Source: CAXBNB01 sp040222275 (lineage in GTDB: Bacteria > Bacteroidota > Bacteroidia > Cytophagales > Cyclobacteriaceae). From it: a stretch of 64,000 bases of DNA. A model generated the notes under the pieces. The model saw only the letters and a list, made by a program, of their open reading frames with translations. It was not told where the DNA came from and searched no databases. The DNA lies in contig JAVKDJ010000048.1 in assembly GCA_040222275.1 (NCBI GenBank), positions 124,001 through 188,000 on the forward strand, given 5' to 3'. Position 1 is the stretch's first letter; every line of letters starts with the position of its first letter. Of the stretch, positions 8,796 to 16,587 are shown in pieces. Made by a program: the position numbers and the translations under genes.

Positions 8796-9800
8796 ATGAG
8801 TATAAATATTTTAGCTATTGAATCTTCCTGCGACGAAACTTCCGCCGCAGTAATAAAAGATGGACAGGTTTGTTCCAATATCATCGCCACACAAAAGGTA
8901 CACGAAAAGTATGGGGGTGTAGTTCCTGAGTTGGCGTCCAGGGCGCACCAACAACAAATTGTACCCGTAGTGGACAATGCCATGGATGAAGCCGGTATAT
9001 CAAAAAAGGATTTGAGTGCTGTGGCCTATACACAGGGTCCGGGGCTTTTGGGAGCCTTGCTAGTGGGTTCTTCGTTTGCCAAATCTATGTGCCTTGGTTT
9101 GGGTATCCCACTTATTTCGGTCAACCACATGCAGGCACATATATTGGCGCATTTTATAGAAGATCCAAAACCGTCTTTCCCTTTTATTTGCCTTACCGTG
9201 AGCGGCGGGCATACCCAATTGGTAAAAGTGGAGGAAAGCCTGGAAATGACGATTCTGGGAGAGACAAAAGACGATGCAGTAGGAGAGGCATTCGATAAAT
9301 CAGCAAAAATATTAGGACTGAACTATCCTGGAGGGCCGTTGATAGATAAGTATGCCAAAGAAGGGGATCCCAAAAAGTTTCAATTTGCCGAAACATCCAT
9401 GCCGGACCTCGATTATTCATTCAGCGGTATCAAAACTTCAATCCTATATTTTTTACAAAAACAGGTAAAGAAAAACCCTGATTTCATTCAGGATAATATG
9501 GACGACCTGTGCGCCAGTATCCAAAAGAGCCTTATAGCTATGCTCATGGAAAAATTGATAAAGGCCGCAGATCAGGAGGGTATAGGGGAAGTTGCGATAG
9601 CTGGAGGGGTGTCGGCCAATTCGGGCTTGCGAAATACCATCCTTGCAGAGGGAAAGGCAAGAGGCTGGAATGTATATATCCCTAAATTTGAATACTGTAC
9701 AGATAATGCTGCAATGATTGCCATGGCCGGGCATTTCAAATACCTGAAAGGGGACTTTGCACCATTGTCTTCTGTTCCTATGCCGAGGATGCCATTCTGA
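8796..9800 (+). CDS. tsaD: tRNA threonylcarbamoyladenosine biosynthesis protein TsaD
   Basis: TsaD (Kae1/YgjD/Gcp family, ASKHA fold) transfers the threonylcarbamoyl group to A37 of ANN-decoding tRNAs, working with TsaB and TsaE. The 334-residue length is normal. The N-terminus ILAIESSCDETSAAVI is the family signature. The metal-binding His pair is in NHMQAHILAHF (His111, His115). LTVSGGHTQL, GEAFDKSAKILGL, AGGVSANSGLR and CTDNAAMIAMAG complete the nucleotide and metal site. I start at the ATG at 8796 because it begins the conserved domain; a longer in-frame TTG start (8736) adds only unrelated residues. Followed about 100 bases later by smpB. Confidence 0.97.
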   Translation: MSINILAIESSCDETSAAVIKDGQVCSNIIATQKVHEKYGGVVPELASRAHQQQIVPVVDNAMDEAGISKKDLSAVAYTQGPGLLGALLVGSSFAKSMCLGLGIPLISVNHMQAHILAHFIEDPKPSFPFICLTVSGGHTQLVKVEESLEMTILGETKDDAVGEAFDKSAKILGLNYPGGPLIDKYAKEGDPKKFQFAETSMPDLDYSFSGIKTSILYFLQKQVKKNPDFIQDNMDDLCASIQKSLIAMLMEKLIKAADQEGIGEVAIAGGVSANSGLRNTILAEGKARGWNVYIPKFEYCTDNAAMIAMAGHFKYLKGDFAPLSSVPMPRMPF

Positions 9801-9898
9801 AATTATTTTCGAGCATGGGGTTTAATTTTATCGAATAGGCCTTTTTTATAGCAACAATTAATTTATTTTAGAATTGCAGTTTTTATAACAAGAAAAAG

Positions 9899-10366
9899 AT
9901 GGCGAAGGAGAAGAAAAGGTTTAGTAACGATATAAATATTAAGAATAGGAAGGCAGGGTTTGAATATACTTTTATAGATAAGTATGTGGCTGGCCTGGTG
10001 TTGCAGGGTACGGAAATAAAATCAATCAAAGAAGGGAAAGCCAGCTTGCAAGAGGCCTATTGCCATATACATAATGAGGAATTGTTCATCAAGGGTATGC
10101 ACATTGCTGTTTTCAACGAAGGCACTTACCACAACCACGAGCCCCTGCGGGAAAGAAAACTGCTGCTGGCTAAAAATGAAATCAGAAAAATAGATTCCAA
10201 GTTTAAAGAAAAAGGGTTGGCCATAGTTCCCTTGCGGTTGTTTGTCAATGGCAGGGGGTATGCCAAGGTGGAAATAGCCCTGGCAAAAGGAAAAAAGATT
10301 CATGACAAACGGGATGCCATAAAGGAAAAGGATATGAAAAGGGATATGGACCGGAATAAATACTAA
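9899..10366 (+). CDS. smpB: SsrA-binding protein SmpB
   Basis: SmpB binds tmRNA and brings it to stalled ribosomes for trans-translation. The 155-residue protein contains the typical core: NIKNRKAGFEYTFIDKYVAGLVLQGTEIKSI-type N-terminal beta barrel, then HNHEPLRERKLLL (about residues 79-91) and the basic C-terminal tail GKKIHDKRDAIKEKDMKRD that enters the mRNA channel. The length is standard. The tmRNA gene itself is not in this window. An NlpC/P60-like gene starts 8 bases after the stop codon, so the two are probably cotranscribed. Confidence 0.97.
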   Translation: MAKEKKRFSNDINIKNRKAGFEYTFIDKYVAGLVLQGTEIKSIKEGKASLQEAYCHIHNEELFIKGMHIAVFNEGTYHNHEPLRERKLLLAKNEIRKIDSKFKEKGLAIVPLRLFVNGRGYAKVEIALAKGKKIHDKRDAIKEKDMKRDMDRNKY

Positions 10367-10374
10367 ATAAAAAA

Positions 10375-11130
10375 ATGGAAGTTGAAAAGGGTATATGTCG
10401 GATGAGCCTGGTGCCTATGAGGTGTGATCCAGAGGATGGAGCAGCCATGGTTTCTCAAATTTTGTTTGGCGAGCATTATTCGGTAATCAATAAAAATGGA
10501 ACCTGGCTTCAGGTTCAGCTCCATTTCGACAAATCTGAAGGCTGGATCAGAAAAGACCAGCATGAAGTGATATCAGCAGAATATTTTGAGCAAATCAACA
10601 ATTCTGATTATAAGGTTTGCACCGACCTATCGAGTAATATTTTTTTCAAAAAGAAGCACGTCAATATTTTATTGGGAAGCATTTTGCCCATTTCCACCAA
10701 CGAATTATTTAAGATAGAAGAGCAGGTAGCCTTTAACGGATCTTCCAAAAGCCTGAACCAAAAAAGGGAGTTCGAATTTTTTAAGGAAATACTCGCCAGC
10801 TATATGTATGCACCATACCTCCCAGGCGGAAAATCTCCATTCGGCGTTGATGAAAGTGGATTTATCCAGCAAGTGTTTAAAATCAGCGGCTATAAGCTTG
10901 GACGCACCCTCGCCCAGCAAATGAAGCAAGGCACGGAAGTGGATAAACTGGACAATGCCACCCAGGGGGATGTGGTCATTGTGGGCAGAGGCCAACCAAC
11001 CTCGGCGTTTGTCATGTGCAGTGGCGCGGAGTATATAGGCGTGTATGATGGCATGGTGCAAAAAATAGATGGTACACTTTTGAATGGCAACATCCTGGGC
11101 ATTCGTAGAATTTTACACCCCCATAAGTAG
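10375..11130 (+). CDS. NlpC/P60-like protein with lost catalytic residues
   Basis: The 251-residue protein has two N-terminal SH3-like segments (about residues 5-65 and 75-115) and a C-terminal NlpC/P60 peptidase fold (about 140-250). Active relatives, which cut gamma-D-Glu-diamino acid bonds in peptidoglycan stem peptides, carry a DCSGF motif. Here the motif reads GVDESGFIQQVF, with Glu160 where the catalytic Cys should be; the codon is clearly GAA. The catalytic His, normally in an HVGI-type strand, is replaced by Ala211 (SAFVMC). The fold framework (YLPGGKSPFG) is kept and the frame is intact, so this looks like a non-catalytic pseudoenzyme and not a decaying gene. No signal peptide is evident. 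It probably shares an operon with smpB. Confidence 0.85.
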   Translation: MEVEKGICRMSLVPMRCDPEDGAAMVSQILFGEHYSVINKNGTWLQVQLHFDKSEGWIRKDQHEVISAEYFEQINNSDYKVCTDLSSNIFFKKKHVNILLGSILPISTNELFKIEEQVAFNGSSKSLNQKREFEFFKEILASYMYAPYLPGGKSPFGVDESGFIQQVFKISGYKLGRTLAQQMKQGTEVDKLDNATQGDVVIVGRGQPTSAFVMCSGAEYIGVYDGMVQKIDGTLLNGNILGIRRILHPHK

Positions 11131-11448
11131 AATTAGAGTCAAAATTTTTGGGTATTTGATCCATAGTGGGCTTTTTACGAAGGAAACCATTCCATAAAGA
11201 TTTCTTTTCTGCTTCACACCACCCTACCTATTTTTATCTGATCTGGCATTAGATAGGAATGGCACAAGAATTACGTCTTGAGGAGGCATCTTTGGATTAA
11301 AAATGAAACTAACGCCATATTAAAGAAGATTCCTATACGTTTTTTGCGTATAATTATCTATTTTCATGCCCTTAAAAAAACAGCCAAATAAGTGAAGAAG
11401 AAAAGATAGGGAGTGTAGGAGTGGCCTGAAGGTAAAATAATAAGCCTT
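11131..11448 (+). other. 318-base intergenic gap with short inverted repeats
   Basis: No coding frame of note lies here. Two short inverted repeats are visible: CAAGA-n6-TCTTG at about 11265-11280, and TATACG-n7-CGTATA at 11334-11352. Neither is followed by a clear T tract, so I do not call a terminator. The region probably holds the 3' untranslated end of the upstream operon and the promoter of the HNH gene. Confidence 0.4.
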
Positions 11449-11958
11449 ATGAATGATAAAGTTTTGGTACTGAATCAGGATTATTCTCCGTTGACATTGT
11501 GTACTGTCAGCAGGGCTTTTTTATTGGTTTACCTTGAAAAGGCAGAGCTATTAACAGCTGATAAGAACGGTTTTTTGCGAAGTGTGTCCATGTCCTATCC
11601 CAAGCCTTCGGTGATAAAAATCAAGAATTATGTACACGTACCCTACAAAGGGGTAGTCCTCACACGGTACAATATTTTTAAGCGCGATGGATATCAGTGT
11701 CAATATTGCAGCACAGCAAAAGACCTGACCCTCGACCATCTGATACCCAGGTCTAAGGGAGGCAAGTCAACCTGGAACAATTTGGTGACGGCCTGTAAGA
11801 AATGTAACTCCAAGAAGGGCAACAGTACACCCAAAGAGGCTGGTTTGATCCTGAAAAAACCACCTTTCAAACCATCGTACATCATGTTTTTGAAAAACTC
11901 GGTTGGTGGTGTCAAAGATGAGTGGCAGCCTTATTTGAAAAAGACTGCCGTTGCTTAG
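11449..11958 (+). CDS. HNH endonuclease family protein
   Basis: The 169-residue protein ends in an HNH nuclease module. The zinc-binding pair CQYC (about residues 84-87), LDHLIPRSKGG (His of the first HNH position), NNLVTACKKCNSKKG (Asn and second Cys pair) are all present, so the metal-dependent DNA-cutting site looks intact. The N-terminal half (NQDYSPLTLCTVSRAFLLVYLEKAELL) is typical of a stand-alone HNH family common in Bacteroidota. There is no methylase, toxin or phage gene alongside, so its target is unknown. The stop overlaps that of the convergent CAP-domain gene by 4 bases (11955-11958). Confidence 0.9.
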   Translation: MNDKVLVLNQDYSPLTLCTVSRAFLLVYLEKAELLTADKNGFLRSVSMSYPKPSVIKIKNYVHVPYKGVVLTRYNIFKRDGYQCQYCSTAKDLTLDHLIPRSKGGKSTWNNLVTACKKCNSKKGNSTPKEAGLILKKPPFKPSYIMFLKNSVGGVKDEWQPYLKKTAVA

Positions 11959-12446
11959 TAGGGCTTTTCCCCAACGTAATTGCCAGGAGGGTTGTAGTTG
12001 CAGACCCATGTCACCATGCCATTGCATTCTATTTGTGCACACCCTACTTCGGTAGTGTTTTTCCAGACCAGTTGTGTGTAGTGTCCGCAAACAGCACCGG
12101 ATTTGCATTTGTTCTTGGAGTAGTTGTAGTCCTTTTTCTCACCTGCCCATGAATCTATGGCATCCTCTACGGTATAGTAGCCTTTGGTACCTTTGAAAAG
12201 GTTTTCACCAAATCCATTGCCACTGTGCTCGAAGGCACATCCCTTTTCCTTCAATTTTTCCGCCCAGGTAAAGGCAGCTTCGGCGAGCTCATCCGAATAG
12301 CTGAGTTCCCCAACACCCACATCGGCACGCCAATAATTATGTCGGAGCAAAATGTCATTGACTTCTACCTCATTGGCAGGCTGTGCATTGGATGTGAAAG
12401 ATAAAAGCGTGATAATTGCAACGCTTAGAAATAATGCAGGTTTCAT
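11955..12446 (-). CDS. CAP (SCP/PR-1) domain secreted protein
   Basis: A 163-residue exported protein with a signal peptide (MKPALFLSVAIITLLSFTSNAQ) and a CAP superfamily domain covering the rest. Family marks include LRHNYWRADVGVGELSYSDELAEAA, FEHSGNGFGENLF, CGHYTQLVWKNTTEVGC and WVCNYNPPGN, with the His and Glu residues of the CAP cavity present. Its closest flavour is the plant PR-1-like group, with several cysteines that could form disulfides in the periplasm or outside the cell. Roles of bacterial CAP proteins are poorly known. I start at ATG 12446; the upstream extension to 12497 precedes the signal peptide and is unlikely. Confidence 0.9.
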   Translation of the reverse strand: MKPALFLSVAIITLLSFTSNAQPANEVEVNDILLRHNYWRADVGVGELSYSDELAEAAFTWAEKLKEKGCAFEHSGNGFGENLFKGTKGYYTVEDAIDSWAGEKKDYNYSKNKCKSGAVCGHYTQLVWKNTTEVGCAQIECNGMVTWVCNYNPPGNYVGEKPY

Positions 12447-12553
12447 ATGTGTTTTTAATATATCAATGCGGAATTTACTACAATATAAACACAACAAAGA
12501 ACCAAATATTGTTTTTTTGATTTCAATTAAATTTCACAATAATATAAAATAGA

Positions 12554-13174
12554 ATGGGCAGTAAAATAGACACGATCATTTTCGATCTTGGGGGCGTATT
12601 GATCGATTGGAACCCTGAATACGTTTTTTTAGAAGAATTTGGTGGTGACCGGGTAAAAATGAAATGGTTTTTTGACCATATATGCACCTCTGATTGGAAC
12701 GAAAACCAGGATGCGGGCTATAGCTTGCAGCAGGCTACAGAAGACCGGGTGGCCTTGTTTCCTGAGCATGAGAAACTGATCAGAATGTACTATGGACGAT
12801 GGGAGGAAATGCTCGGAGATGCGATAGAAGGAACAGTTGATGTGCTGAAAAAACTGGTGGCCAATCCCAACTACAGGGTGTATGCGCTCACCAATTGGAG
12901 CGCAGAGACTTTTCCAATTGCCCTGGGCCGGTTTGAGTTTTTGCATTGGTTTGAGGGTATTGTAGTTTCTGGTACAGAAAAGACCAGGAAGCCGTTCAAA
13001 GACATATATGAATTAATATTGAATAGGTATGATATCGTGCCTGAACAGGCGGTATTTATAGATGACAACCTGAGAAACATTGAAGCAGCCCGGAAGCTCA
13101 AAATCAACGGCATCCATTTTACTTCACCAGATCATCTAAAGGAATCCCTTCATTCATTTGAGGTTGTAGTCTAG
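12554..13174 (+). CDS. HAD superfamily (subfamily IA) hydrolase
   Basis: A 206-residue haloacid-dehalogenase-fold protein. Motif I is IIFDLGGVLIDW with the nucleophile Asp; the +2 position is Gly instead of Asp, as in the YihX-like group that includes glucose-1-phosphate phosphatase. Motif II is YALTNWS, motif III has the Lys in KTRKPFKDIYE, and motif IV is FIDDNLRNIEAA. It probably dephosphorylates a small sugar or metabolite in the cytoplasm; the substrate cannot be read from sequence. A DUF456 membrane protein gene starts 4 bases after its stop, so they are likely cotranscribed. Confidence 0.88.
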   Translation: MGSKIDTIIFDLGGVLIDWNPEYVFLEEFGGDRVKMKWFFDHICTSDWNENQDAGYSLQQATEDRVALFPEHEKLIRMYYGRWEEMLGDAIEGTVDVLKKLVANPNYRVYALTNWSAETFPIALGRFEFLHWFEGIVVSGTEKTRKPFKDIYELILNRYDIVPEQAVFIDDNLRNIEAARKLKINGIHFTSPDHLKESLHSFEVVV

Positions 13175-13178
13175 CGAA

Positions 13179-13655
13179 ATGGAAGTGTTTTTAACGGCTT
13201 TGGGTATTGTACTTTTACTGGCAGCAGTGGTAGGGTGCCTGCTGCCTGTGCTACCGGGACCCCCGCTGGGTTATCTTTCCCTTGTGGTACTTCAGTTCAA
13301 ACAAGAACCACCATTTGGCACAACTTTTATGGTGGTTTGGGCTTTGATCACCATAGCGGTGTTCGTTATAGACTACTTCATCCCCCCTTTGACTACAAAA
13401 CGGTTTGGTGGTAGCAAAAAAGGTGTAATTGGGAGTAGCATCGGCCTGGTCATAGGTCTATTGTTTTTTCCTCCGTTTGGGTTGATAATAGGTGCATTTG
13501 TTGGTGCATTCCTGGGAGAGATAATGGAAGGGAGGCAAAAAAGGTTAGCATTAAAAGCCGCATCTGGTGCCTTGTTGGGATTTCTCACAGGGAGCCTGCT
13601 GAAACTTGCCGTGGTTTTCACCATGGCGTTTTATTTTATATCATCACTTTTTTGA
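13179..13655 (+). CDS. DUF456 family membrane protein
   Basis: A 158-residue integral membrane protein with about four hydrophobic segments. The family signature GCLLPVLPGPPLGYLSLVVL lies near residues 19-38, and a glycine-rich GSSIGLVIGLLFFPPFGLIIGAFVGAFLGE region lies in the middle. DUF456 proteins are widespread small inner-membrane proteins of unknown function. The gene follows the HAD gene by 4 bases and ends 4 bases before the stop of the convergent esterase gene. Confidence 0.88.
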   Translation: MEVFLTALGIVLLLAAVVGCLLPVLPGPPLGYLSLVVLQFKQEPPFGTTFMVVWALITIAVFVIDYFIPPLTTKRFGGSKKGVIGSSIGLVIGLLFFPPFGLIIGAFVGAFLGEIMEGRQKRLALKAASGALLGFLTGSLLKLAVVFTMAFYFISSLF

Positions 13656-13659
13656 TTTG

Positions 13660-15615
13660 TCAATTGTCAGTATAGAAGTACCTGATCCTGCACATATTTC
13701 CGGTGCTTTCACTGTTTTTTTCTTCCTTCAGCCTTATTTCCAACTTGTGCTCTCCAGATGGTAATTCGGAGGACAGGGTGAAGTACCACGGTAAGTGCAG
13801 GTGCTTGCTCCATTTGGTAAACAGGTCTTGTTCCTTCCATTCCCCTTTGTCCAGGCGGTATTCAATGATGCCCGCATCCGGACCGGCTGCCACAGCAATT
13901 CCTACAGATTCGCCGGAAAATTTAAAAGTCAATATGCCGCTGTTGTTGTCTCCAATGAGCATGGGAATATTGGTGTAATTTGGCCGGGTACCTACCTTGG
14001 TAGAAGGCTCCCAGTTTGGTTCACTTCGCCATTTTTTGGTATTGTTTATCGAAACAGCCTCTATCAACGACCCATTGTCATAAGAGTACGGGTCGATTTT
14101 AGGTTGTTGGACATGGGCAGTTATTTTGTCATCCGGGTCTAGGTGCCCCGAAAAAGCATTTTCGAGCAGCGTAATCATGGAACGGGCATACACCTGTTGG
14201 CCAAAAGGTGAAGGGTGCAGGTTTTTGAAATCGTCTTCCCAGGTAAACTCCTTGTTGTCTATCCGTTCTGTTACTTCTTTCGCCAGGTTGATGGTGGGGA
14301 TATTGTAATGCTGTGCCACCTTCTCATGGTTTCGAATTACTGCTGGTACAATTCCCTGGCGGTAATCCGACATTTTATCCGGATCTACAAAGTGCATGAT
14401 AACAATATCTGTCGAAGGATTGCTTTGTCGTACGTTTCGCACTATGCCTTCCATTCCCCGAACCTGTTCGGTATCGCTTCGGCCATTGGTAGCATCGTTC
14501 ACTGCGGCTTCTTCAAACAAAAGATCAACAGGGCCTGTACCGAGTATGTCCCTATGAAGCCTGAATGCTGCGGGGGTAGTACCCATGGATGGAATACCGG
14601 CTGCTATAAATTCGAAATCCGTTTCCGGAAAGCGCTTTTTTAGATACCACATCACACTATCCCTCCAACCATGGTTGTGGGTGATAGACCCTCCCAGAAA
14701 GGCTACCCTTCCTCTTTTAAGGCGTTCAAATGTTATCTGTGCATTCTTCAACCCGGAACGCGACGTGTGGTAATTGGAAGCATCTAGCTTTCGGTCGATT
14801 TCAGTATTGTATTTGATGAAATCGGCCACCAAACGGGGTGTTTCAATAGGAAAGTGGTGTCCATTCAATTTCTGGATGCCTTTCGTGCAAGGCACTACAG
14901 AAGCTGGCCCGCCAAGACCGATGTACCTGTCGACCAAAACCATAGTATTTTCCGATGGCGGTACGATTTTGTCATTAAGGCCTATCATGTGTAAAACCGG
15001 GATTTTGGCATCAGCTAGTTTCTCCAGATTCTCAATGGGATTGTTCAGGTATTGCCCCGCTTCCTTATCCGATGCAAAGCCATAAGCCTCTTTAAGGCGT
15101 ACCCAGTCGTTTTCACTGCCTACACCACTGAACTGCCCACCTGGCCAGCTTTTAAAGTTGCACACTGGTGCCTCGGCATAAATACAAGAAACCCTTTCCG
15201 GGTGCAGTTTTGCCCAGGAGTAAACAAAAAGCCCACCTCTGCTCACACCAGCCAGGGCTACTTTTTCACTCAAGCCATATTGACTGGTCAGATGGGAATA
15301 AAATGCATCCCAGGCGGACATAGCTGTCGGGCTGCCAAATTCATTGTTGGTATTGATGTATGCTACATGAAACCCTTCGCTCAGCAGGATGCTATCTGCT
15401 TCGGTGTGCCAATCAGGAAATCTGGCCCGCCATACCCAGGGGTTGCCAGGTAGAGGTTTTGGGGGTAGCACCAGCCGGCATTCCCGCTGTTTCAGTTGGA
15501 AGTCAAGCCTTTTAAAACCTTTCCATTCGGACTGAACCTCGTTCTGGCCAGAGGTGTGAAAGTAAATGAATAAACAAAATAAAAACGGGCTAAGCACTCG
15601 ATGTAGGTAATGCAT
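13660..15615 (-). CDS. Secreted two-domain esterase: alpha/beta hydrolase fused to SGNH hydrolase
   Basis: The 651-residue protein begins with a signal peptide (about residues 1-23). Residues about 45-275 form an alpha/beta hydrolase with the nucleophile elbow GVSRGG and a likely His in LNGHHFPIE. Residues about 300-490 form an SGNH/GDSL-type hydrolase: block I FLGGSITHNHGW, the Asn/Gly region EEAAVNDATNGR, and the block V pair in NLHPSPFGQQVYA. The last 150 residues look like a beta-sandwich accessory domain. Both catalytic sites appear intact. Together they suggest removal of acetyl or other ester groups from plant or algal polysaccharides. The gene stands apart from obvious glycanase genes. 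Confidence 0.85.
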   Translation of the reverse strand: MHYLHRVLSPFLFCLFIYFHTSGQNEVQSEWKGFKRLDFQLKQRECRLVLPPKPLPGNPWVWRARFPDWHTEADSILLSEGFHVAYINTNNEFGSPTAMSAWDAFYSHLTSQYGLSEKVALAGVSRGGLFVYSWAKLHPERVSCIYAEAPVCNFKSWPGGQFSGVGSENDWVRLKEAYGFASDKEAGQYLNNPIENLEKLADAKIPVLHMIGLNDKIVPPSENTMVLVDRYIGLGGPASVVPCTKGIQKLNGHHFPIETPRLVADFIKYNTEIDRKLDASNYHTSRSGLKNAQITFERLKRGRVAFLGGSITHNHGWRDSVMWYLKKRFPETDFEFIAAGIPSMGTTPAAFRLHRDILGTGPVDLLFEEAAVNDATNGRSDTEQVRGMEGIVRNVRQSNPSTDIVIMHFVDPDKMSDYRQGIVPAVIRNHEKVAQHYNIPTINLAKEVTERIDNKEFTWEDDFKNLHPSPFGQQVYARSMITLLENAFSGHLDPDDKITAHVQQPKIDPYSYDNGSLIEAVSINNTKKWRSEPNWEPSTKVGTRPNYTNIPMLIGDNNSGILTFKFSGESVGIAVAAGPDAGIIEYRLDKGEWKEQDLFTKWSKHLHLPWYFTLSSELPSGEHKLEIRLKEEKNSESTGNMCRIRYFYTDN

Positions 15616-15684
15616 ATTGATTTGCGCGCACAGAATTAGGTAAACAAAAATATTCGACCTGAAATATAAAGTAGTTTGTAGATA

Positions 15685-16377
15685 TCAATTGTTTTTGAAC
15701 GACATTAAATGCATCATCCTCTGAAATTCGTCATGCAAGTTGGCGGTAATGGATACTGCGCACTGGGTTATCGGGTGATCAAAGTGAAGTTCCCTGGCAT
15801 GTAGGAGCATGGTTTCCATTTGCCACTTTTCTTTGAAAAGGCGGTTTTGTTTGTTGCACCCATGAGACCGGTCGGCTATGATGGGGTGAAAAATATGGGC
15901 GAAATGTTTTCTTATCTGGTGCATCCTTCCCGTTTCGGGCTGAATTTCCACCCAGGAATAGCGAGAGGTTTTGTGCTTTCCGAAAGGTATCTGCAGTTCG
16001 GTTTGAGACAAGGTCTTGTAATGGGAAATGGCATCCTGGGTTTTGCCGGACTCATTGGTGAGTGGATAATCGATTGTCCCGGAGGCATCCGTATAGCCCC
16101 TCACAATAGCCCAATAGGTTTTGGCTACCTGTCTTTCCGCAAATGCTTTTTGCATTCGTTTGTGAATGTCTTCACTCAGCCCAAATAATAGCACCCCGCT
16201 TGTTTTCCTATCCAAACGGTGGATGGGATAAACAGTCTGGCCTACCAGGTTTCTCACCTCTTGTAAGGCAAATTGTGTGGCATCTACTGCCAGGCGGGTT
16301 TTGTGAACAAGAAGGCCATGAGGTTTGTTGATGGCTACCAAATAATCGTCTTTGTATAATATTTCCAGTAAGGGCAC
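15685..16377 (-). CDS. truC: RluA-family tRNA pseudouridine synthase, TruC-like
   Basis: The 230-residue protein belongs to the RluA family. The catalytic Asp is in YPIHRLDRKTSGVLLF. EPETGRMHQIRKHFAHIFHPI-type motif and the DRSHGCNKQNRLFKE segment are characteristic of the TruC branch, which modifies U65 of tRNA. There is no S4 domain, also as in TruC. It acts in the cytoplasm on tRNA. The gene is single, upstream (in its own direction) of the esterase gene with a 69-base gap. Confidence 0.88.
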   Translation of the reverse strand: MPLLEILYKDDYLVAINKPHGLLVHKTRLAVDATQFALQEVRNLVGQTVYPIHRLDRKTSGVLLFGLSEDIHKRMQKAFAERQVAKTYWAIVRGYTDASGTIDYPLTNESGKTQDAISHYKTLSQTELQIPFGKHKTSRYSWVEIQPETGRMHQIRKHFAHIFHPIIADRSHGCNKQNRLFKEKWQMETMLLHARELHFDHPITQCAVSITANLHDEFQRMMHLMSFKNN

Positions 16378-16587
16378 GCGCAGTTAATTTTCAAGTTTGT
16401 GAAGGCAAATCTAATATTCAGATGCCATTGAAGCATACTCGCCATAGACTTATACTAAAATAGATAGGCTGTCGTGCTTTGCCTCCAAAGCTCAAAACCT
16501 TAACGCGGCTAATTTAATAATACACTCAAATATTTTGATGGTTTGGATAAAACCTATAGTTTCAAATTTTAATTCCTAATTTATCCT

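Noticed and set aside
11334..11352. TATACG-n7-CGTATA inverted repeat as a terminator
   Set aside because: The T run is inside the loop and no T tract follows the stem, so it is noted only as a short repeat.
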